A DNA stretch of 49,456 nucleotides from CAG-582 sp964551965 (GCA_964551965.1 CAZKFB010000005.1:1-49456); one strand, 5' to 3'. Numbered from the stretch's first letter, positions 1 through 9,389 are shown. Translations and numbers: made by a program. Notes: generated from the sequence alone by a model not told the origin.

Positions 1-404
1 TATTCATTAGATTTGATTCTTTCTCTTAATTGTCTAACAGACAAACTTAGATTATCTATAGTATGAACATAATAATTGATAATATTTATATCACTAAGAG
101 GGATCAATTCAGAATAATGACTCCATGTTAATTGGTGCGACAATGTTGCACCTTTTTCTATTAAACAATAGAACTGCCTAAAGCGTTTTAAATTTGAAAC
201 TGAAAATCCTTTTCCCAACTCACTAGTTAATTTAATCGAATACTCTTTAATTATCTTCTCACCATAATGTTTGCCAGCTTCTGCTAGCATTTTACCAACA
301 TTATAATATGTGTTTAAGTCACTTTTATTTATCGAATAGTTTTTGACTTTTTTATTTATCTCATTATTCATTAGTTCTTTTTTGATTTCATTATAATAAT
401 TCAT
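1..404 (-). CDS. YhcG-type DUF1016 N-terminal domain protein, partial
   Basis: The frame opens with an ATG at 404 and runs off the left edge, so about 134 N-terminal residues are visible. They contain the hallmarks of the DUF1016 N-terminal domain of YhcG proteins: a VGKMLAEA segment, then HYGEKIIKEYS, LGKGFSVSNLKRFRQFY, LTWSHYSELIPL and finally LSVRQLRERIKSNE. In the family this helical part precedes a PDDEXK-like nuclease domain, which would lie outside the window. A weak Shine-Dalgarno (AAGAAG) lies upstream. It starts 13 bases after the comEC stop on the same strand, so it may be co-transcribed with it. A nuclease role is family-based inference; biological function is unsettled. Confidence 0.85.
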   Translation of the reverse strand, partial: MNYYNEIKKELMNNEINKKVKNYSINKSDLNTYYNVGKMLAEAGKHYGEKIIKEYSIKLTSELGKGFSVSNLKRFRQFYCLIEKGATLSHQLTWSHYSELIPLSDINIINYYVHTIDNLSLSVRQLRERIKSNE

Positions 405-417
405 ATTTTGCTTCTTT

Positions 418-2478
418 CTATGGAGAATAAGTATTTATTTTATATTTTGTTTTATTTAGTTTTACTTCAATTGTTCCATCTACATCGGTTCTATATATCT
501 TACTATTATCTAGAGTATTCAATACTGATTCATTTGGATGACCATATCTATTATTTTCTCCAACGGAAATAACACTATATTTAGGAGTAATAGTTTCAAT
601 AAATTTTTGACTTGAGGAAGTATCAGATCCATGGTGACCAACTTTTAGAAAATCAACACTACCTATATTATATTGATTTATTATATCTTTTTCCCTTTTC
701 TCACCAGCATCACCCATAAAGAGAAACTTAAATCTATTATGTTTAAAATAAATAACATTCGAAGCATTATTTTCATCATTATAAATACCTGTATTCAAGA
801 ATTCTAATCTTATATTGTTTACTTTTATTTTCTCTAGGCCTTTATAGTACTTTATTTTTTTATCATTCAATATAATAATTAAGTCCTTTTCCAAATCATT
901 GAGTTCATTATTATTAAATATAATTTTTCTAACTTTATAATTATTTATCAAATGCTTTGCTTCTCCCATATGATCATAGTCTCCATGAGTTAAAATTAAA
1001 TAATCTAAACGACTTATACCAATACTTTTTAAGAAAGTTATAGAGTTATCAGTAAGGTAATATTTTTTCCGCATTTTCCATTCTTCTTGTTTAAATGATG
1101 TTATACCTCCAGTATCAATCATGACTGCTTTATCCCTATATTTAATAATAGTAGAGTCTCCTTGCTTTACATCAAGATAATAAACATAGAGATTATCATC
1201 TAATATTACTAATAGTTTAATTAGTAATATTAATAGAACCAAAGATATTAAATATATTTTTCGGTAACTACTGAAGAATAAAAACAACAATATATAATAT
1301 AGGATAATAATTACTATATTTAGTTTAGGAACAACAATATTACATACTGGTAAGTAAAGAGATACATTTTCTAATATATTAGTTATGGTATAAAGTATGT
1401 TGTCTAAAGGTTTAATAATTATAGTTAATAAACTTAATGGATAAATTATAAAACTTATTAATGGCACAAAAAATAAATTGTTGATAATTGATAAGATATT
1501 AACTTCAAAATTATTATTGATAGTTATAGGTAAACTAAATAAGAAAGCAATTAAAGAGATCTTTAGACACTTCATAATATAATTGCCTTTTATAAGATGA
1601 CTATATCTTATTAGCGAAAAAGATATGATAGAAGAATATAAAAATCCAATATTATATATCATATTAGGAAGTCTTAATAGTATTAAAATAATTGTTAGAT
1701 ATAAACATTGCAAAGTTGTCATATTAAAGTCAAATCTTTTATTTAAATAAAGCATTATAAAAAGAATTGTACTTCTTAAAACACTTGCTTGATAGTCTGT
1801 TATAAACATATATACTATTAAAAAAGATATAACGATAATATATCTTTTTCTTTCCTTTATCTTAGATAATAACTTAAATAAAATTAAAGTTAACATAGAA
1901 ATATGCATTCCGGATATAGCAAAGATATGAGAAACTCCTAAACTTTGATATTGTTCATATACTCCATCCGCCAAATAATCTTTACTACCTATCATAAAAG
2001 TAGATAAATAATTTTTGCTCTTAAATTGCTTTATATAATTAATGAATGAATTCTTTAACTTATATAATATATTAGTTTTTTTATTTATTATCTTATATTT
2101 GTCAGCTAAGATTACATAATCAATTAGGGAATTTTTTAGATACTTTTTATAATTGAAAGTATTGGGTATCGTATTATTTGTAAGTTCTTGTTTAGAACCT
2201 TTTATCTGTATCTTTATTCCTAAATCTAAATTATCTAAGAACTCTAATTCTTTTTCATCTTTTATATAATAGTCAACTCTAACTTTATATTTTCCTTTAA
2301 TAATCATTGTTAATTTATTTCCATCTATTTTCTTAGATGTAACTATTCCTGTAAATTCATTAAAATCTTTTTCATTGATAGTTACAAATTGCATTCGGAA
2401 AAAAGATAATATAATAACAAATAATAGAGATATAATTAAGAAGTATTTAGACTGTAATAGAATCTTTAATTGATTCAT
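418..2478 (-). CDS. comEC: ComEC/Rec2 competence DNA channel protein
   Basis: A 686-residue protein with the full ComEC layout. There is a short N-terminal membrane segment and a soluble OB-like region, followed by the multi-spanning Competence domain (hydrophobic segments from roughly residue 165 to 430, with the family motif GVSHIFAISGMHISML). The C-terminal metallo-beta-lactamase domain carries LDVKQGDSTII, MIDTGG, THGDYDHMGE, FMGDAG and VGHHGSDTSSS. In transformable bacteria this channel passes single-stranded DNA into the cytoplasm. The ATG at 2478 is preferred over an upstream GTG at 2499 because GGAG sits 9 bases before it. It overlaps the end of comEA by 32 bases, indicating translational coupling. 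Whether the cell is transformable cannot be judged here. Confidence 0.95.
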   Translation of the reverse strand: MNQLKILLQSKYFLIISLLFVIILSFFRMQFVTINEKDFNEFTGIVTSKKIDGNKLTMIIKGKYKVRVDYYIKDEKELEFLDNLDLGIKIQIKGSKQELTNNTIPNTFNYKKYLKNSLIDYVILADKYKIINKKTNILYKLKNSFINYIKQFKSKNYLSTFMIGSKDYLADGVYEQYQSLGVSHIFAISGMHISMLTLILFKLLSKIKERKRYIIVISFLIVYMFITDYQASVLRSTILFIMLYLNKRFDFNMTTLQCLYLTIILILLRLPNMIYNIGFLYSSIISFSLIRYSHLIKGNYIMKCLKISLIAFLFSLPITINNNFEVNILSIINNLFFVPLISFIIYPLSLLTIIIKPLDNILYTITNILENVSLYLPVCNIVVPKLNIVIIILYYILLFLFFSSYRKIYLISLVLLILLIKLLVILDDNLYVYYLDVKQGDSTIIKYRDKAVMIDTGGITSFKQEEWKMRKKYYLTDNSITFLKSIGISRLDYLILTHGDYDHMGEAKHLINNYKVRKIIFNNNELNDLEKDLIIILNDKKIKYYKGLEKIKVNNIRLEFLNTGIYNDENNASNVIYFKHNRFKFLFMGDAGEKREKDIINQYNIGSVDFLKVGHHGSDTSSSQKFIETITPKYSVISVGENNRYGHPNESVLNTLDNSKIYRTDVDGTIEVKLNKTKYKINTYSP

Positions 2479-3112
2479 ATAATGAATCTCCAATACCACT
2501 TACATTCTTTAAATCTTCAATTGCCTTAAATGGATTTGTCTTACGGTATTCAATTATTGATTTAGCTTTCGAATCTCCGATTCCAGATAAACTAGTTAGT
2601 TCTTCTTTTGTTGCCGTATTAATATTTACTTTCTTATTAATCACACTAGTAGTTGGTTCTTCTTTTTTCGTTTCATTGGTTGTGATAATTGGACAGTTAT
2701 TTACTTCAATAACTTCAGTAGTACAAGGCACTTCATTTCTAGCTGTCGTCGTTATTTCACTTTTCTTAAATACATAGATAACCATTTCATCAGTCACTTT
2801 TTTTGATAGATTTATATTTGATAGAGTTCCCGATGAAGTTATACCTCCCGCCAGTTTAATACAATCATTAACTATGGCATTTTCTTTCACTTCATATACT
2901 CCCGGTTTTTTTACAGACCCTTTAACATCAACATAAATACTCTTCATACTTTTTTCAGTTGCTGTTGCAGTAACTTTTAATTCCTCATCATAATCAATAG
3001 CTTCTACTTTCTCTTTATTAGCTCCAATTAAAATAATACTGAATAGGCAAATAGATATTACCAATGATGACAAAAGTATTAGAACTGATTTTTTGTTAAT
3101 TAATTGGTTCAT
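2447..3112 (-). CDS. comEA: ComEA competence DNA-binding protein
   Basis: A 221-residue protein with one N-terminal membrane anchor (about residues 10-30). Next comes an SLBB-like domain (VDVKGSVKKPGVYEV ... IKLAGGI, about residues 60-110), then a Thr/Glu-rich linker, and a C-terminal double helix-hairpin-helix (VNINTATKEELTSLSGIG and FKAIEDLKNVSGIG). This is the canonical Gram-positive ComEA order; the protein binds incoming double-stranded DNA at the membrane. GGGAGG five bases before the ATG is a strong ribosome binding site. It overlaps comEC, its functional partner. A late pseudopilin-like gene at 25003-25539 could belong to the same machine. Confidence 0.95.
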   Translation of the reverse strand: MNQLINKKSVLILLSSLVISICLFSIILIGANKEKVEAIDYDEELKVTATATEKSMKSIYVDVKGSVKKPGVYEVKENAIVNDCIKLAGGITSSGTLSNINLSKKVTDEMVIYVFKKSEITTTARNEVPCTTEVIEVNNCPIITTNETKKEEPTTSVINKKVNINTATKEELTSLSGIGDSKAKSIIEYRKTNPFKAIEDLKNVSGIGDSLYESIKDSITV

Positions 3113-3162
3113 TTATCCTCCCTTCTAACTTATTTATTACCGAAATTTTTTTATTTTACTTC

Positions 3163-3191
3163 AAAAAAAAAGAAAGTTTTTCAACTTTCTT
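3163..3191 (-). terminator. Intrinsic terminator after the M16 peptidase pair
   Basis: On the minus strand a 9-bp stem AAGAAAGTT/AACTTTCTT with a 4-base loop is followed directly by a run of T. It begins one base after the stop codon at 3192 and separates the peptidases from comEA-comEC. Confidence 0.9.
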
Positions 3192-4472
3192 CTATTTTTT
3201 AGTTAAAATAAGAACTGACATAGGTGATTTAGCTATAATCTTACTTGCCTTTTTCATCTTAGTTAAATCTAAAGATTTATAGATATCATAGTAATTTGGA
3301 ACTACATGGCCAAATTCAACTATATTATCAACTATCATTTCATTCATAACTTCAATATTATCGAGAGAAAATATTAAACTTGAAATAGCTACTCTACTCT
3401 TTCTTGTAAGTTCATTTTCTATATCATTTAGATTCTTTATCTTATCTTTTATTATTGATATGTATCTTTCTGGATAAGGAGTTTCAGAAATAATATTGAT
3501 AACTAAATAATCATCAGTAGTAAACGAATCATAGAATATTCCATTAGTTATGATATTACTACTTACTAATTTCTCTCTTAGTTCACTAGATCTACCAAAA
3601 GAAGCATTAAGAATCATACTAACATATACATTTCTCTCTTCTTCAGATAATTTTAAATTATTTAATTCTTCTAATGGAACTTTTATTCCAATACTAACTT
3701 TATCAATCTCAACATTACATTTTACTATTTCTTTTTCTTTTACAACTGATGCTTTTTCTTTTTTCTTCTTAATATCGATTTTAAATGGTTTTTCAAACTT
3801 TTTACTTATTTGATTTTCTGATATTATTGCCAATGCTTCATCGGGATTAAAATTTCCTGTAATTACAACAAACATATTTGATGGATGATAGAAAGTGTTA
3901 TAGGAAGCTAATATATCTTCAAGCTTTGTACTTTTAACATCGTTTACTTCTCCGGTTACCATATTTCTTACATTATCTATATGAAACATGTTTTGAAGAA
4001 GTCCAAAAAAAGCAATCGTGTCTGGCATATCTTTATACATTTTTACTTCTTCACATATTATACCTTTTTCATCTTTAATATTCTTTTCTGTATAATATGG
4101 ATTTTGAACAAAGTCTAATAATAGGTTTAAATTTTCTTTAAACTTATTATAGCTAAATACATTGTAATTAGTTACTTTAAAACTTGTATAGGCATTACTA
4201 TAAGAACCAAGAGAAGAAAACATATCGGATGCATCGCATCCATCCATATAGAAAGTAGTATGTTCTAGAAAATGTGCTACTCCTGAAGGTATGTGGTAAT
4301 ATTTCTTATCAGTTGATCTTTTAAAATCATTATAAAGAGAACCATATTTTGTACAAAAAGAGATATAAAAATTATTAACATTCTTATTTGGTAATAAATA
4401 TATTTCTAAGCCGTTTGGAAGACTTTCATAAATAATTGTTTCATTTAAATGTGATAACTCTATCTTATTCAT
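3192..4472 (-). CDS. ymfH: M16 family zinc peptidase, YmfH-like (catalytic partner)
   Basis: A 426-residue insulinase-family protein with an intact inverted zinc motif HFLEH near residues 67-71, and a distal acidic stretch KGIICEEVKMY that supplies the third ligand in this family. The Bacillus YmfH/YmfF pair has one active and one inactive member; this is the active type. The start at ATG 4472 is chosen because GGAAGGAGATCAAA precedes it, and it overlaps the upstream partner gene by eight bases (ATGAATAA), a sign of coupled translation. The substrate is unknown. In related clusters such peptidases process peptides or participate in membrane quality control. Confidence 0.88.
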   Translation of the reverse strand: MNKIELSHLNETIIYESLPNGLEIYLLPNKNVNNFYISFCTKYGSLYNDFKRSTDKKYYHIPSGVAHFLEHTTFYMDGCDASDMFSSLGSYSNAYTSFKVTNYNVFSYNKFKENLNLLLDFVQNPYYTEKNIKDEKGIICEEVKMYKDMPDTIAFFGLLQNMFHIDNVRNMVTGEVNDVKSTKLEDILASYNTFYHPSNMFVVITGNFNPDEALAIISENQISKKFEKPFKIDIKKKKEKASVVKEKEIVKCNVEIDKVSIGIKVPLEELNNLKLSEEERNVYVSMILNASFGRSSELREKLVSSNIITNGIFYDSFTTDDYLVINIISETPYPERYISIIKDKIKNLNDIENELTRKSRVAISSLIFSLDNIEVMNEMIVDNIVEFGHVVPNYYDIYKSLDLTKMKKASKIIAKSPMSVLILTKK

Positions 4473-5727
4473 TTTGATCTCCTTCCAAAACATATATCGT
4501 ATTTATCTTTATTTTCTTTGCCATATTAATTACATCTTCTTTTGTAACTTTAGAATATTCTTCTAATCTTTTATCTACTAAATCTAAATCAGCTATTTCA
4601 TTAAAGAAGTAATTTGATATTATTTGATGTTCTGAATCTAAAGAGACTTTAATAGCATTCACGATTGCCTGTCTAGCTTTGTCTACTTCTTCTTCCGTAA
4701 TACTAGTCCTCATACTCTTTATTGAATCCTCAATTAACCTTTTAGAAAGTTTAATATTATCCTTATCAATTGAAGTTGAAATCATCATAAGTCTATCATA
4801 TTTACTATACTTACTTGAAACAGAATAACAAAGTGAATTATCGTTTCGCAAGTTCTTATATAATTTAGAGTCTAGAGAATTCCCACCTAATATATGGTTA
4901 AAAATATGAGATACATAAGAAGTTTCAAAATCAGTTAAACCAATAAGATTCATTATATATATTAATTGAGATTGAGTTAAATCTTCTTTTGCCTCCACTT
5001 TGTTTACTCTACTTCTAACTTTATTATCGACATATAAAAATACTTCATGATGTTTAATCGTGTTGAAATGTTGATACTTATTAACAATATCAATTATTTT
5101 ATTGGAATCAATATCTCCTATAACGTATATATCAATATAATCATGTTCTAAGATATTCATATATTCATCAAAGATATTTGATTTATTTACTCGATTAATA
5201 GATTCTTTATCACCTAGTATATTAATACTTGATACGGACTTACAATCCATAGCTTTTAATGATTCTGCAATAGCATATTTACTAGGTTCTTCTTTTAGTG
5301 CTTCCAATTCAGCTAAAGAACGAATTCTAATAGTTTCTAATCTCTCTTCATTGAATTCGTTTTCATTTATGTCGGGATTAAAAATAATATCAAATGGTAA
5401 TTTTAAAGCTTCATCTAAATCTAAATCATCAGTATATTTAGGATCTAATATTTCATAGTTAATTACGCTTACAACCTCATTACCTACTTTCATTGTTTCT
5501 GCATAGATATTAGCATTATAAAGTTCTTCGCATTTTAATATTAAATCTCTTTTAGTTTTGTAATACTCACTACTTTCTAAAAGTAATTCGAAAAGCATAG
5601 TTCTTTTAACGATATTTTCTGGATCAATATTATTTCTAAACATGATCTCCATTCTTATTGTTTTAAATCTATCTGTTTTAATCGTATGAAGATTGAATGA
5701 TCCCATCTTGTAGCTATTATAAACCAT
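4465..5727 (-). CDS. ymfF: M16 family peptidase-like protein, YmfF-like (non-catalytic partner)
   Basis: A 420-residue member of the M16 fold without an HxxEH motif at the expected N-terminal position. C-terminal features such as the HILGGNSLDSKLYKNLR segment and the NSLCYSVSS stretch match the substrate-gating halves of two-subunit M16 peptidases. It directly precedes and overlaps the catalytic subunit, so a heterodimer is the natural reading. The ATG at 5727 is favoured because AGAGGTG lies six bases upstream; a further in-frame ATG at 5742 would place that site inside the gene. It is divergently arranged with deoD. Confidence 0.85.
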   Translation of the reverse strand: MVYNSYKMGSFNLHTIKTDRFKTIRMEIMFRNNIDPENIVKRTMLFELLLESSEYYKTKRDLILKCEELYNANIYAETMKVGNEVVSVINYEILDPKYTDDLDLDEALKLPFDIIFNPDINENEFNEERLETIRIRSLAELEALKEEPSKYAIAESLKAMDCKSVSSINILGDKESINRVNKSNIFDEYMNILEHDYIDIYVIGDIDSNKIIDIVNKYQHFNTIKHHEVFLYVDNKVRSRVNKVEAKEDLTQSQLIYIMNLIGLTDFETSYVSHIFNHILGGNSLDSKLYKNLRNDNSLCYSVSSKYSKYDRLMMISTSIDKDNIKLSKRLIEDSIKSMRTSITEEEVDKARQAIVNAIKVSLDSEHQIISNYFFNEIADLDLVDKRLEEYSKVTKEDVINMAKKIKINTIYVLEGDQNE

Positions 5728-5772
5728 ATTGACACCTCTCATTTTATTATGCGTAAAATAAATTTTTTTATA

Positions 5773-5787
5773 ATGTTATTATAACAT
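5773..5787. promoter_or_regulatory. 15-base dyad in the ymfF/deoD divergent promoter region
   Basis: ATGTTATTATAACAT is a perfect inverted repeat around a central T, placed between two divergent genes with no other signal in the 90-base interval. It may be an operator shared by both, or simply AT-rich promoter sequence. Function is inferred only from position and symmetry. Confidence 0.3.
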
Positions 5788-5817
5788 ACATATGCTATTA
5801 TTATAATAGGTGATGAT

Positions 5818-6540
5818 ATGGAACCAGTACATATAGTGGCTGAAAAAGATAGTATTGCTCCAATAGTTTTGCTACCCGGCGATCCTTTAAGAGCAAAGTA
5901 TATTGCAGAAAATTTTTTAGAAGATGCAGTACTCGTTAATAGTGTTCGTAATATGCTTGGATTTACAGGATATTATAAAGGTGTAAGAGTAACAGTAATG
6001 GGTTCTGGTATGGGAGTTGCTTCTGTTGGAATCTATGCTTATGAGTTATATCATTTCTATAATGTAGAAAAGATTATTAGAATAGGTTCTAGTGGATCTT
6101 TAAATCCAAATGCTAAGATATTAGATGTTGTATTATCGACAGGATCTTATTCAGAGTCAAGTTTTGAAAATACTCTAATAAAATGTGAAGATAGTTTTAT
6201 TGAATCTTCAAATGAATTAAATAAAGTTATATTAGACACGGCAAAAGAATTAAACATTACTAATTTAAAATATGGTCCAACATATACTAGTGATGTATTT
6301 GATGTTTACTGTGATATAACACCTTTAATTGAGAGATGTCCAATTAAAGATGATCTAATGTGTGTTGAAATGGAAGGATTTGGACTTATGCATATAGCAG
6401 CTTATTGTAAGAAACAAGCTTCTATGTTAGCAACAATAGTTGATTCTAAATATGAACCCGATGTAATTGTAAGTCCGGAAGATCGAGAAACTTCATTGAA
6501 TACGATGATAACTTTAGCACTAGAATCAATCATTAAGTAG
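5818..6540 (+). CDS. deoD: Purine nucleoside phosphorylase, DeoD type
   Basis: A 240-residue enzyme of the hexameric PNP family: it cleaves purine (deoxy)ribonucleosides with phosphate for purine salvage in the cytoplasm. Recognisable elements are the phosphate/ribose site LPGDPLRAKYIAE near the N-terminus, the MGSGMGVAS loop, IRIGSSGSL, the ribose-binding VEMEGFG segment, and the late Asp in ATIVDSKYEP that protonates the base. Length and order are typical for DeoD. AGGTGATGAT precedes the start. It is a monocistronic unit closed by a strong terminator. Confidence 0.95.
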   Translation: MEPVHIVAEKDSIAPIVLLPGDPLRAKYIAENFLEDAVLVNSVRNMLGFTGYYKGVRVTVMGSGMGVASVGIYAYELYHFYNVEKIIRIGSSGSLNPNAKILDVVLSTGSYSESSFENTLIKCEDSFIESSNELNKVILDTAKELNITNLKYGPTYTSDVFDVYCDITPLIERCPIKDDLMCVEMEGFGLMHIAAYCKKQASMLATIVDSKYEPDVIVSPEDRETSLNTMITLALESIIK

Positions 6541-6559
6541 GGAGTTCCCTACTTTTTTT
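6536..6559 (+). terminator. Intrinsic terminator of deoD
   Basis: AGTAGGGA and TCCCTACT form an 8-bp stem followed by six T. The deoD stop codon lies inside the 5' arm. Confidence 0.92.
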
Positions 6560-6564
6560 ATTTG

Positions 6565-6594
6565 TTGTATTTCTAATAAATTATATAGTATAAT
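6565..6594 (+). promoter_or_regulatory. Sigma-A-type promoter of the GT39-like gene
   Basis: TTGTAT at 6565-6570, an 18-base spacer, and a perfect TATAAT at 6589-6594, about 25 bases before the glycosyltransferase start. Confidence 0.65.
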
Positions 6595-6618
6595 GATTTT
6601 GAAAAAGAAAGTGATGAG

Positions 6619-8634
6619 ATGGATAAATTTAAAGAAGTTTTTTATAAAATAATGATTATATTTTCGATAATAGTTTCTATTGTAGCTACTGTTGCTGCTT
6701 TAGGAAATTTTTATCAAACGACAGGAGAAGTATTGAACCCAATAATAATAATTATGGGTGTTATTGTGGGATTTTATTTCTTTATCAAATTATTTAAAAA
6801 ATTAGATAATGTAAGTGATAAAAAATTAAATAGATTAGCTAAAGTACTATCGTTAGTATTCTTTATTACTTTAGCCATATTTGGTGTTAGACACTTAATA
6901 ATTCCAACTTATGATCTTAGTCATGTTGAAAGAGAACTTAATTTTATGATGGAAAATGGTCCAATTATAACTAATGTTGGTTATTTTGGAAAGTATACTA
7001 ATCAAGTACCATTAACAGTTTTCCTATATTATATATATTATATTGGAAATCTATTATCTATTGGAAATTTAAGAATATTTGCAACATTAATTAATTCTTT
7101 ATTTATAAGTATAAGTGCTTATTTTACTTATCTATCTATTAAAGAAATTAAACCTAGTAAATATGGTATTATTGGTTTATTATTCTTTATCTTAAATCCA
7201 ATATTCTATATGTACGCATCTTATTATTATACAGATACTTTATGTTTACCTTTTGCATCTATTGCAATATATCTTCTATTGAAGCTCTATAAAACTAATA
7301 AGAAATCATCTATTTGTTTACTGGCAATTACGGGCTTTATTATAGCTTTAGGTATGCAGATAAGATTAGTTGTTGTATTTGTATTAATTGCTGCTATTGT
7401 AGCTAGTTTCTTAAATAATAAAGGTATTAAACAAACATTAAAGTATTCTCTTTGTTTACTTGTAGGTTTTATTTTAGGTCTCGTAAACTATTCCCTTATT
7501 GAATCCAATTTTGAAATTCCAAAAGATGATACGAGAGCTTTCCCAATTACTCATTGGGTGATGATGGGACTTAATGGTGATACTGGTGGAAGATATAATC
7601 AAGTGGACCATGATTATACGAAATCTTTTAGTACTAAGGAAGAAAAGACAAGTGCTAATATTAAAGTAATAAAAACTCGAATTAAGGAATTAGGACCTAT
7701 CGGATTAATAAAATTATGGGGGCAAAAAATTGCACTTGCATGGTCTAATGGAGCTTATCGATATCCGGATAAGATACGAATTGTCGAGAAAATTAGAGCA
7801 GACTTTGAGTATATATGTGGATGTAATATGATATTTATCCTATATTACTTACAGATATTTAAATCAATGATTATGGTTGTTCTAACTTATATGTTATTTA
7901 GAGAATTAAAAAAAGAAAATAGAATCTCTAATTTAAAATTTATATATGTTGCTATCTTCGGAGCATTCCTATTCTATAGCATTTGGGAAGTTCAAGCAAG
8001 ATATAGTCTAAGTTTCCTTCCTTGGTTTATTATTCTCTTCCCTTTAGGAATAGATAATATAAGTAAGATTAAATTAAAAGATAGATTATTAAAGATAATG
8101 AAATACTTTCCATACTTTATATTTGCTTTATCTATAGGTTTATTGATATTTAATTATCCTAAATATGTAGTAGATAAAAATAAATATGTCGATACAAGAG
8201 TTTATCAAGTTAAAAATAGATCAGAAAAATATAGGGATTTAAATAATGATAAACTATATCAATCATTTATTGCATATGATGACTTCAATTCCGTATCTAT
8301 TAATTTTATAGTAGATGACGATGATGACAATATTAATTATCAATTTAGATTGCTAGATGAAGATTATAATGAAGTTGAAACAATCATATTTAAAAAAGAT
8401 GAAGTAAAGAATAATAAATTTAAAATATTTAGATTTGATACAATAAAAGTTAATAAAGAAGCTCTTTACTATATTAATATTATACCTTTAGAAGAAGCTA
8501 ATAATACGATTGGTATTAATTCATTTACATATGAACCTTATAACATATATCCGGATGGAAACTTATATGTTAATGGAAAAAAGACTAATGGGTCTTTCAG
8601 TTTCAAAGTTGAACTTAGAAGTAAAAGAAGTTAA
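6619..8634 (+). CDS. GT39-like membrane glycosyltransferase (PMT/ArnT fold)
   Basis: A 671-residue integral membrane protein. About eleven hydrophobic segments occupy residues 10-500, followed by an extracytoplasmic beta-rich domain of about 150 residues. The first large loop (PTYDLSHVERELNFMMENG) and the general layout resemble lipid-sugar-dependent glycosyltransferases of the GT39/PMT_2 group, which transfer a sugar from polyprenyl phosphate to proteins or surface polymers outside the membrane. The acceptor is unknown. The frame ends with TAA at 8632, but the next 30 codons in the same frame encode a perfect membrane anchor, so this protein may be a truncated version of a longer one (see findings). 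The family call is by overall architecture. Confidence 0.72.
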   Translation: MDKFKEVFYKIMIIFSIIVSIVATVAALGNFYQTTGEVLNPIIIIMGVIVGFYFFIKLFKKLDNVSDKKLNRLAKVLSLVFFITLAIFGVRHLIIPTYDLSHVERELNFMMENGPIITNVGYFGKYTNQVPLTVFLYYIYYIGNLLSIGNLRIFATLINSLFISISAYFTYLSIKEIKPSKYGIIGLLFFILNPIFYMYASYYYTDTLCLPFASIAIYLLLKLYKTNKKSSICLLAITGFIIALGMQIRLVVVFVLIAAIVASFLNNKGIKQTLKYSLCLLVGFILGLVNYSLIESNFEIPKDDTRAFPITHWVMMGLNGDTGGRYNQVDHDYTKSFSTKEEKTSANIKVIKTRIKELGPIGLIKLWGQKIALAWSNGAYRYPDKIRIVEKIRADFEYICGCNMIFILYYLQIFKSMIMVVLTYMLFRELKKENRISNLKFIYVAIFGAFLFYSIWEVQARYSLSFLPWFIILFPLGIDNISKIKLKDRLLKIMKYFPYFIFALSIGLLIFNYPKYVVDKNKYVDTRVYQVKNRSEKYRDLNNDKLYQSFIAYDDFNSVSINFIVDDDDDNINYQFRLLDEDYNEVETIIFKKDEVKNNKFKIFRFDTIKVNKEALYYINIIPLEEANNTIGINSFTYEPYNIYPDGNLYVNGKKTNGSFSFKVELRSKRS

Positions 8635-8727
8635 ACTACTCCAACAGTTTATATAACAATTAGTGTAATTATTATTGCTATTGAGGCATTTGCATTATTA
8701 CCAATAAAAAGAAAAGAAACTCTCTAA
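8635..8727 (+). pseudogene. In-frame membrane-anchor tail severed by a stop codon
   Basis: Directly after the TAA at 8632-8634 the same frame continues without a break for 30 codons: TTPTVYITI, then a hydrophobic stretch ending EAFALLP, then the basic cluster IKRKETL, and TAA at 8725-8727. No start codon or ribosome binding site serves it on its own. It reads as the lost C-terminal anchor of the preceding glycosyltransferase, or as the relic of a separate anchored protein. A terminator follows immediately, which supports the idea that the original gene ended here. Confidence 0.5.
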
Positions 8728-8741
8728 GAGAGAGTTTTTTT
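8717..8741 (+). terminator. Intrinsic terminator after the GT39-like gene
   Basis: AACTCTCT/AGAGAGTT stem with a 3-base loop and T run. It overlaps the stop codon of the severed tail rather than that of the annotated glycosyltransferase. Confidence 0.9.
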
Positions 8742-8784
8742 ATGTATCAAAATATATCACATTTCTATGACTGAGTTGTTAATT

Positions 8785-9300
8785 CTATCTAGATATTATC
8801 ATATGAACATCTTCTTTAGTTTTACCTATTCCATCTTTTGTAAAACCAACTTTTTCGTAACAATGAATTGCTCTTGGATTAGTTGCATAAACATTTAATT
8901 CCATTCCATCTAGATTTAATTCCTCGTAAGCATATTTTATTAAAGCCTTAATTGATTCAGTACCATAATGCTTATCTTGTTTCGAAGCAGTAATAGATAT
9001 TCCTAATTCTCCAATGTTGTCTTTAATTTCCATTATTTCTATGTTTCCAATATATTCTCCGGTAGTTTTTTCTATCATAGAGAAGCATATAGCATTTTCT
9101 TCTAATTTTGATTTTACCCATTCTAATTCTTGTTCATAAGTATATGTACGAATTTTATGACTAATTTTATTAGCTACATTAGGATCATTTACCATTGCCA
9201 AATAATCATTTACTAGCTTTTCATCTAATTTTACATAATAAATATTATCTGATTCAAAAACTATTTCATATCTTTCATTTACAAGATTTGTTTCTTTCAT
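8785..9300 (-). CDS. GNAT acetyltransferase, RimJ/RimL type
   Basis: A 171-residue protein of the Acetyltransf_3 class. It shows the typical ERYEIVFESDN opening strand, a GELGISITASKQDKHYGTESI acetyl-CoA-binding region, and the late LNVYATNPRAIHCYEKVGF motif that ends the fold. Such enzymes acetylate N-termini of ribosomal proteins or small amines; the substrate cannot be predicted. AGGAGG eight bases before the ATG fixes the start. It is separated by 90 bases from the SanA-like gene upstream. Confidence 0.88.
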   Translation of the reverse strand: MKETNLVNERYEIVFESDNIYYVKLDEKLVNDYLAMVNDPNVANKISHKIRTYTYEQELEWVKSKLEENAICFSMIEKTTGEYIGNIEIMEIKDNIGELGISITASKQDKHYGTESIKALIKYAYEELNLDGMELNVYATNPRAIHCYEKVGFTKDGIGKTKEDVHMIISR

Positions 9301-9389
9301 AATATATTCCTCCTAGCATTTATTATATCATAATTTTGAAAAGATAATTATTTGCTCTAAAATAAAGTTTTAGTATAAGAAATATCAGA

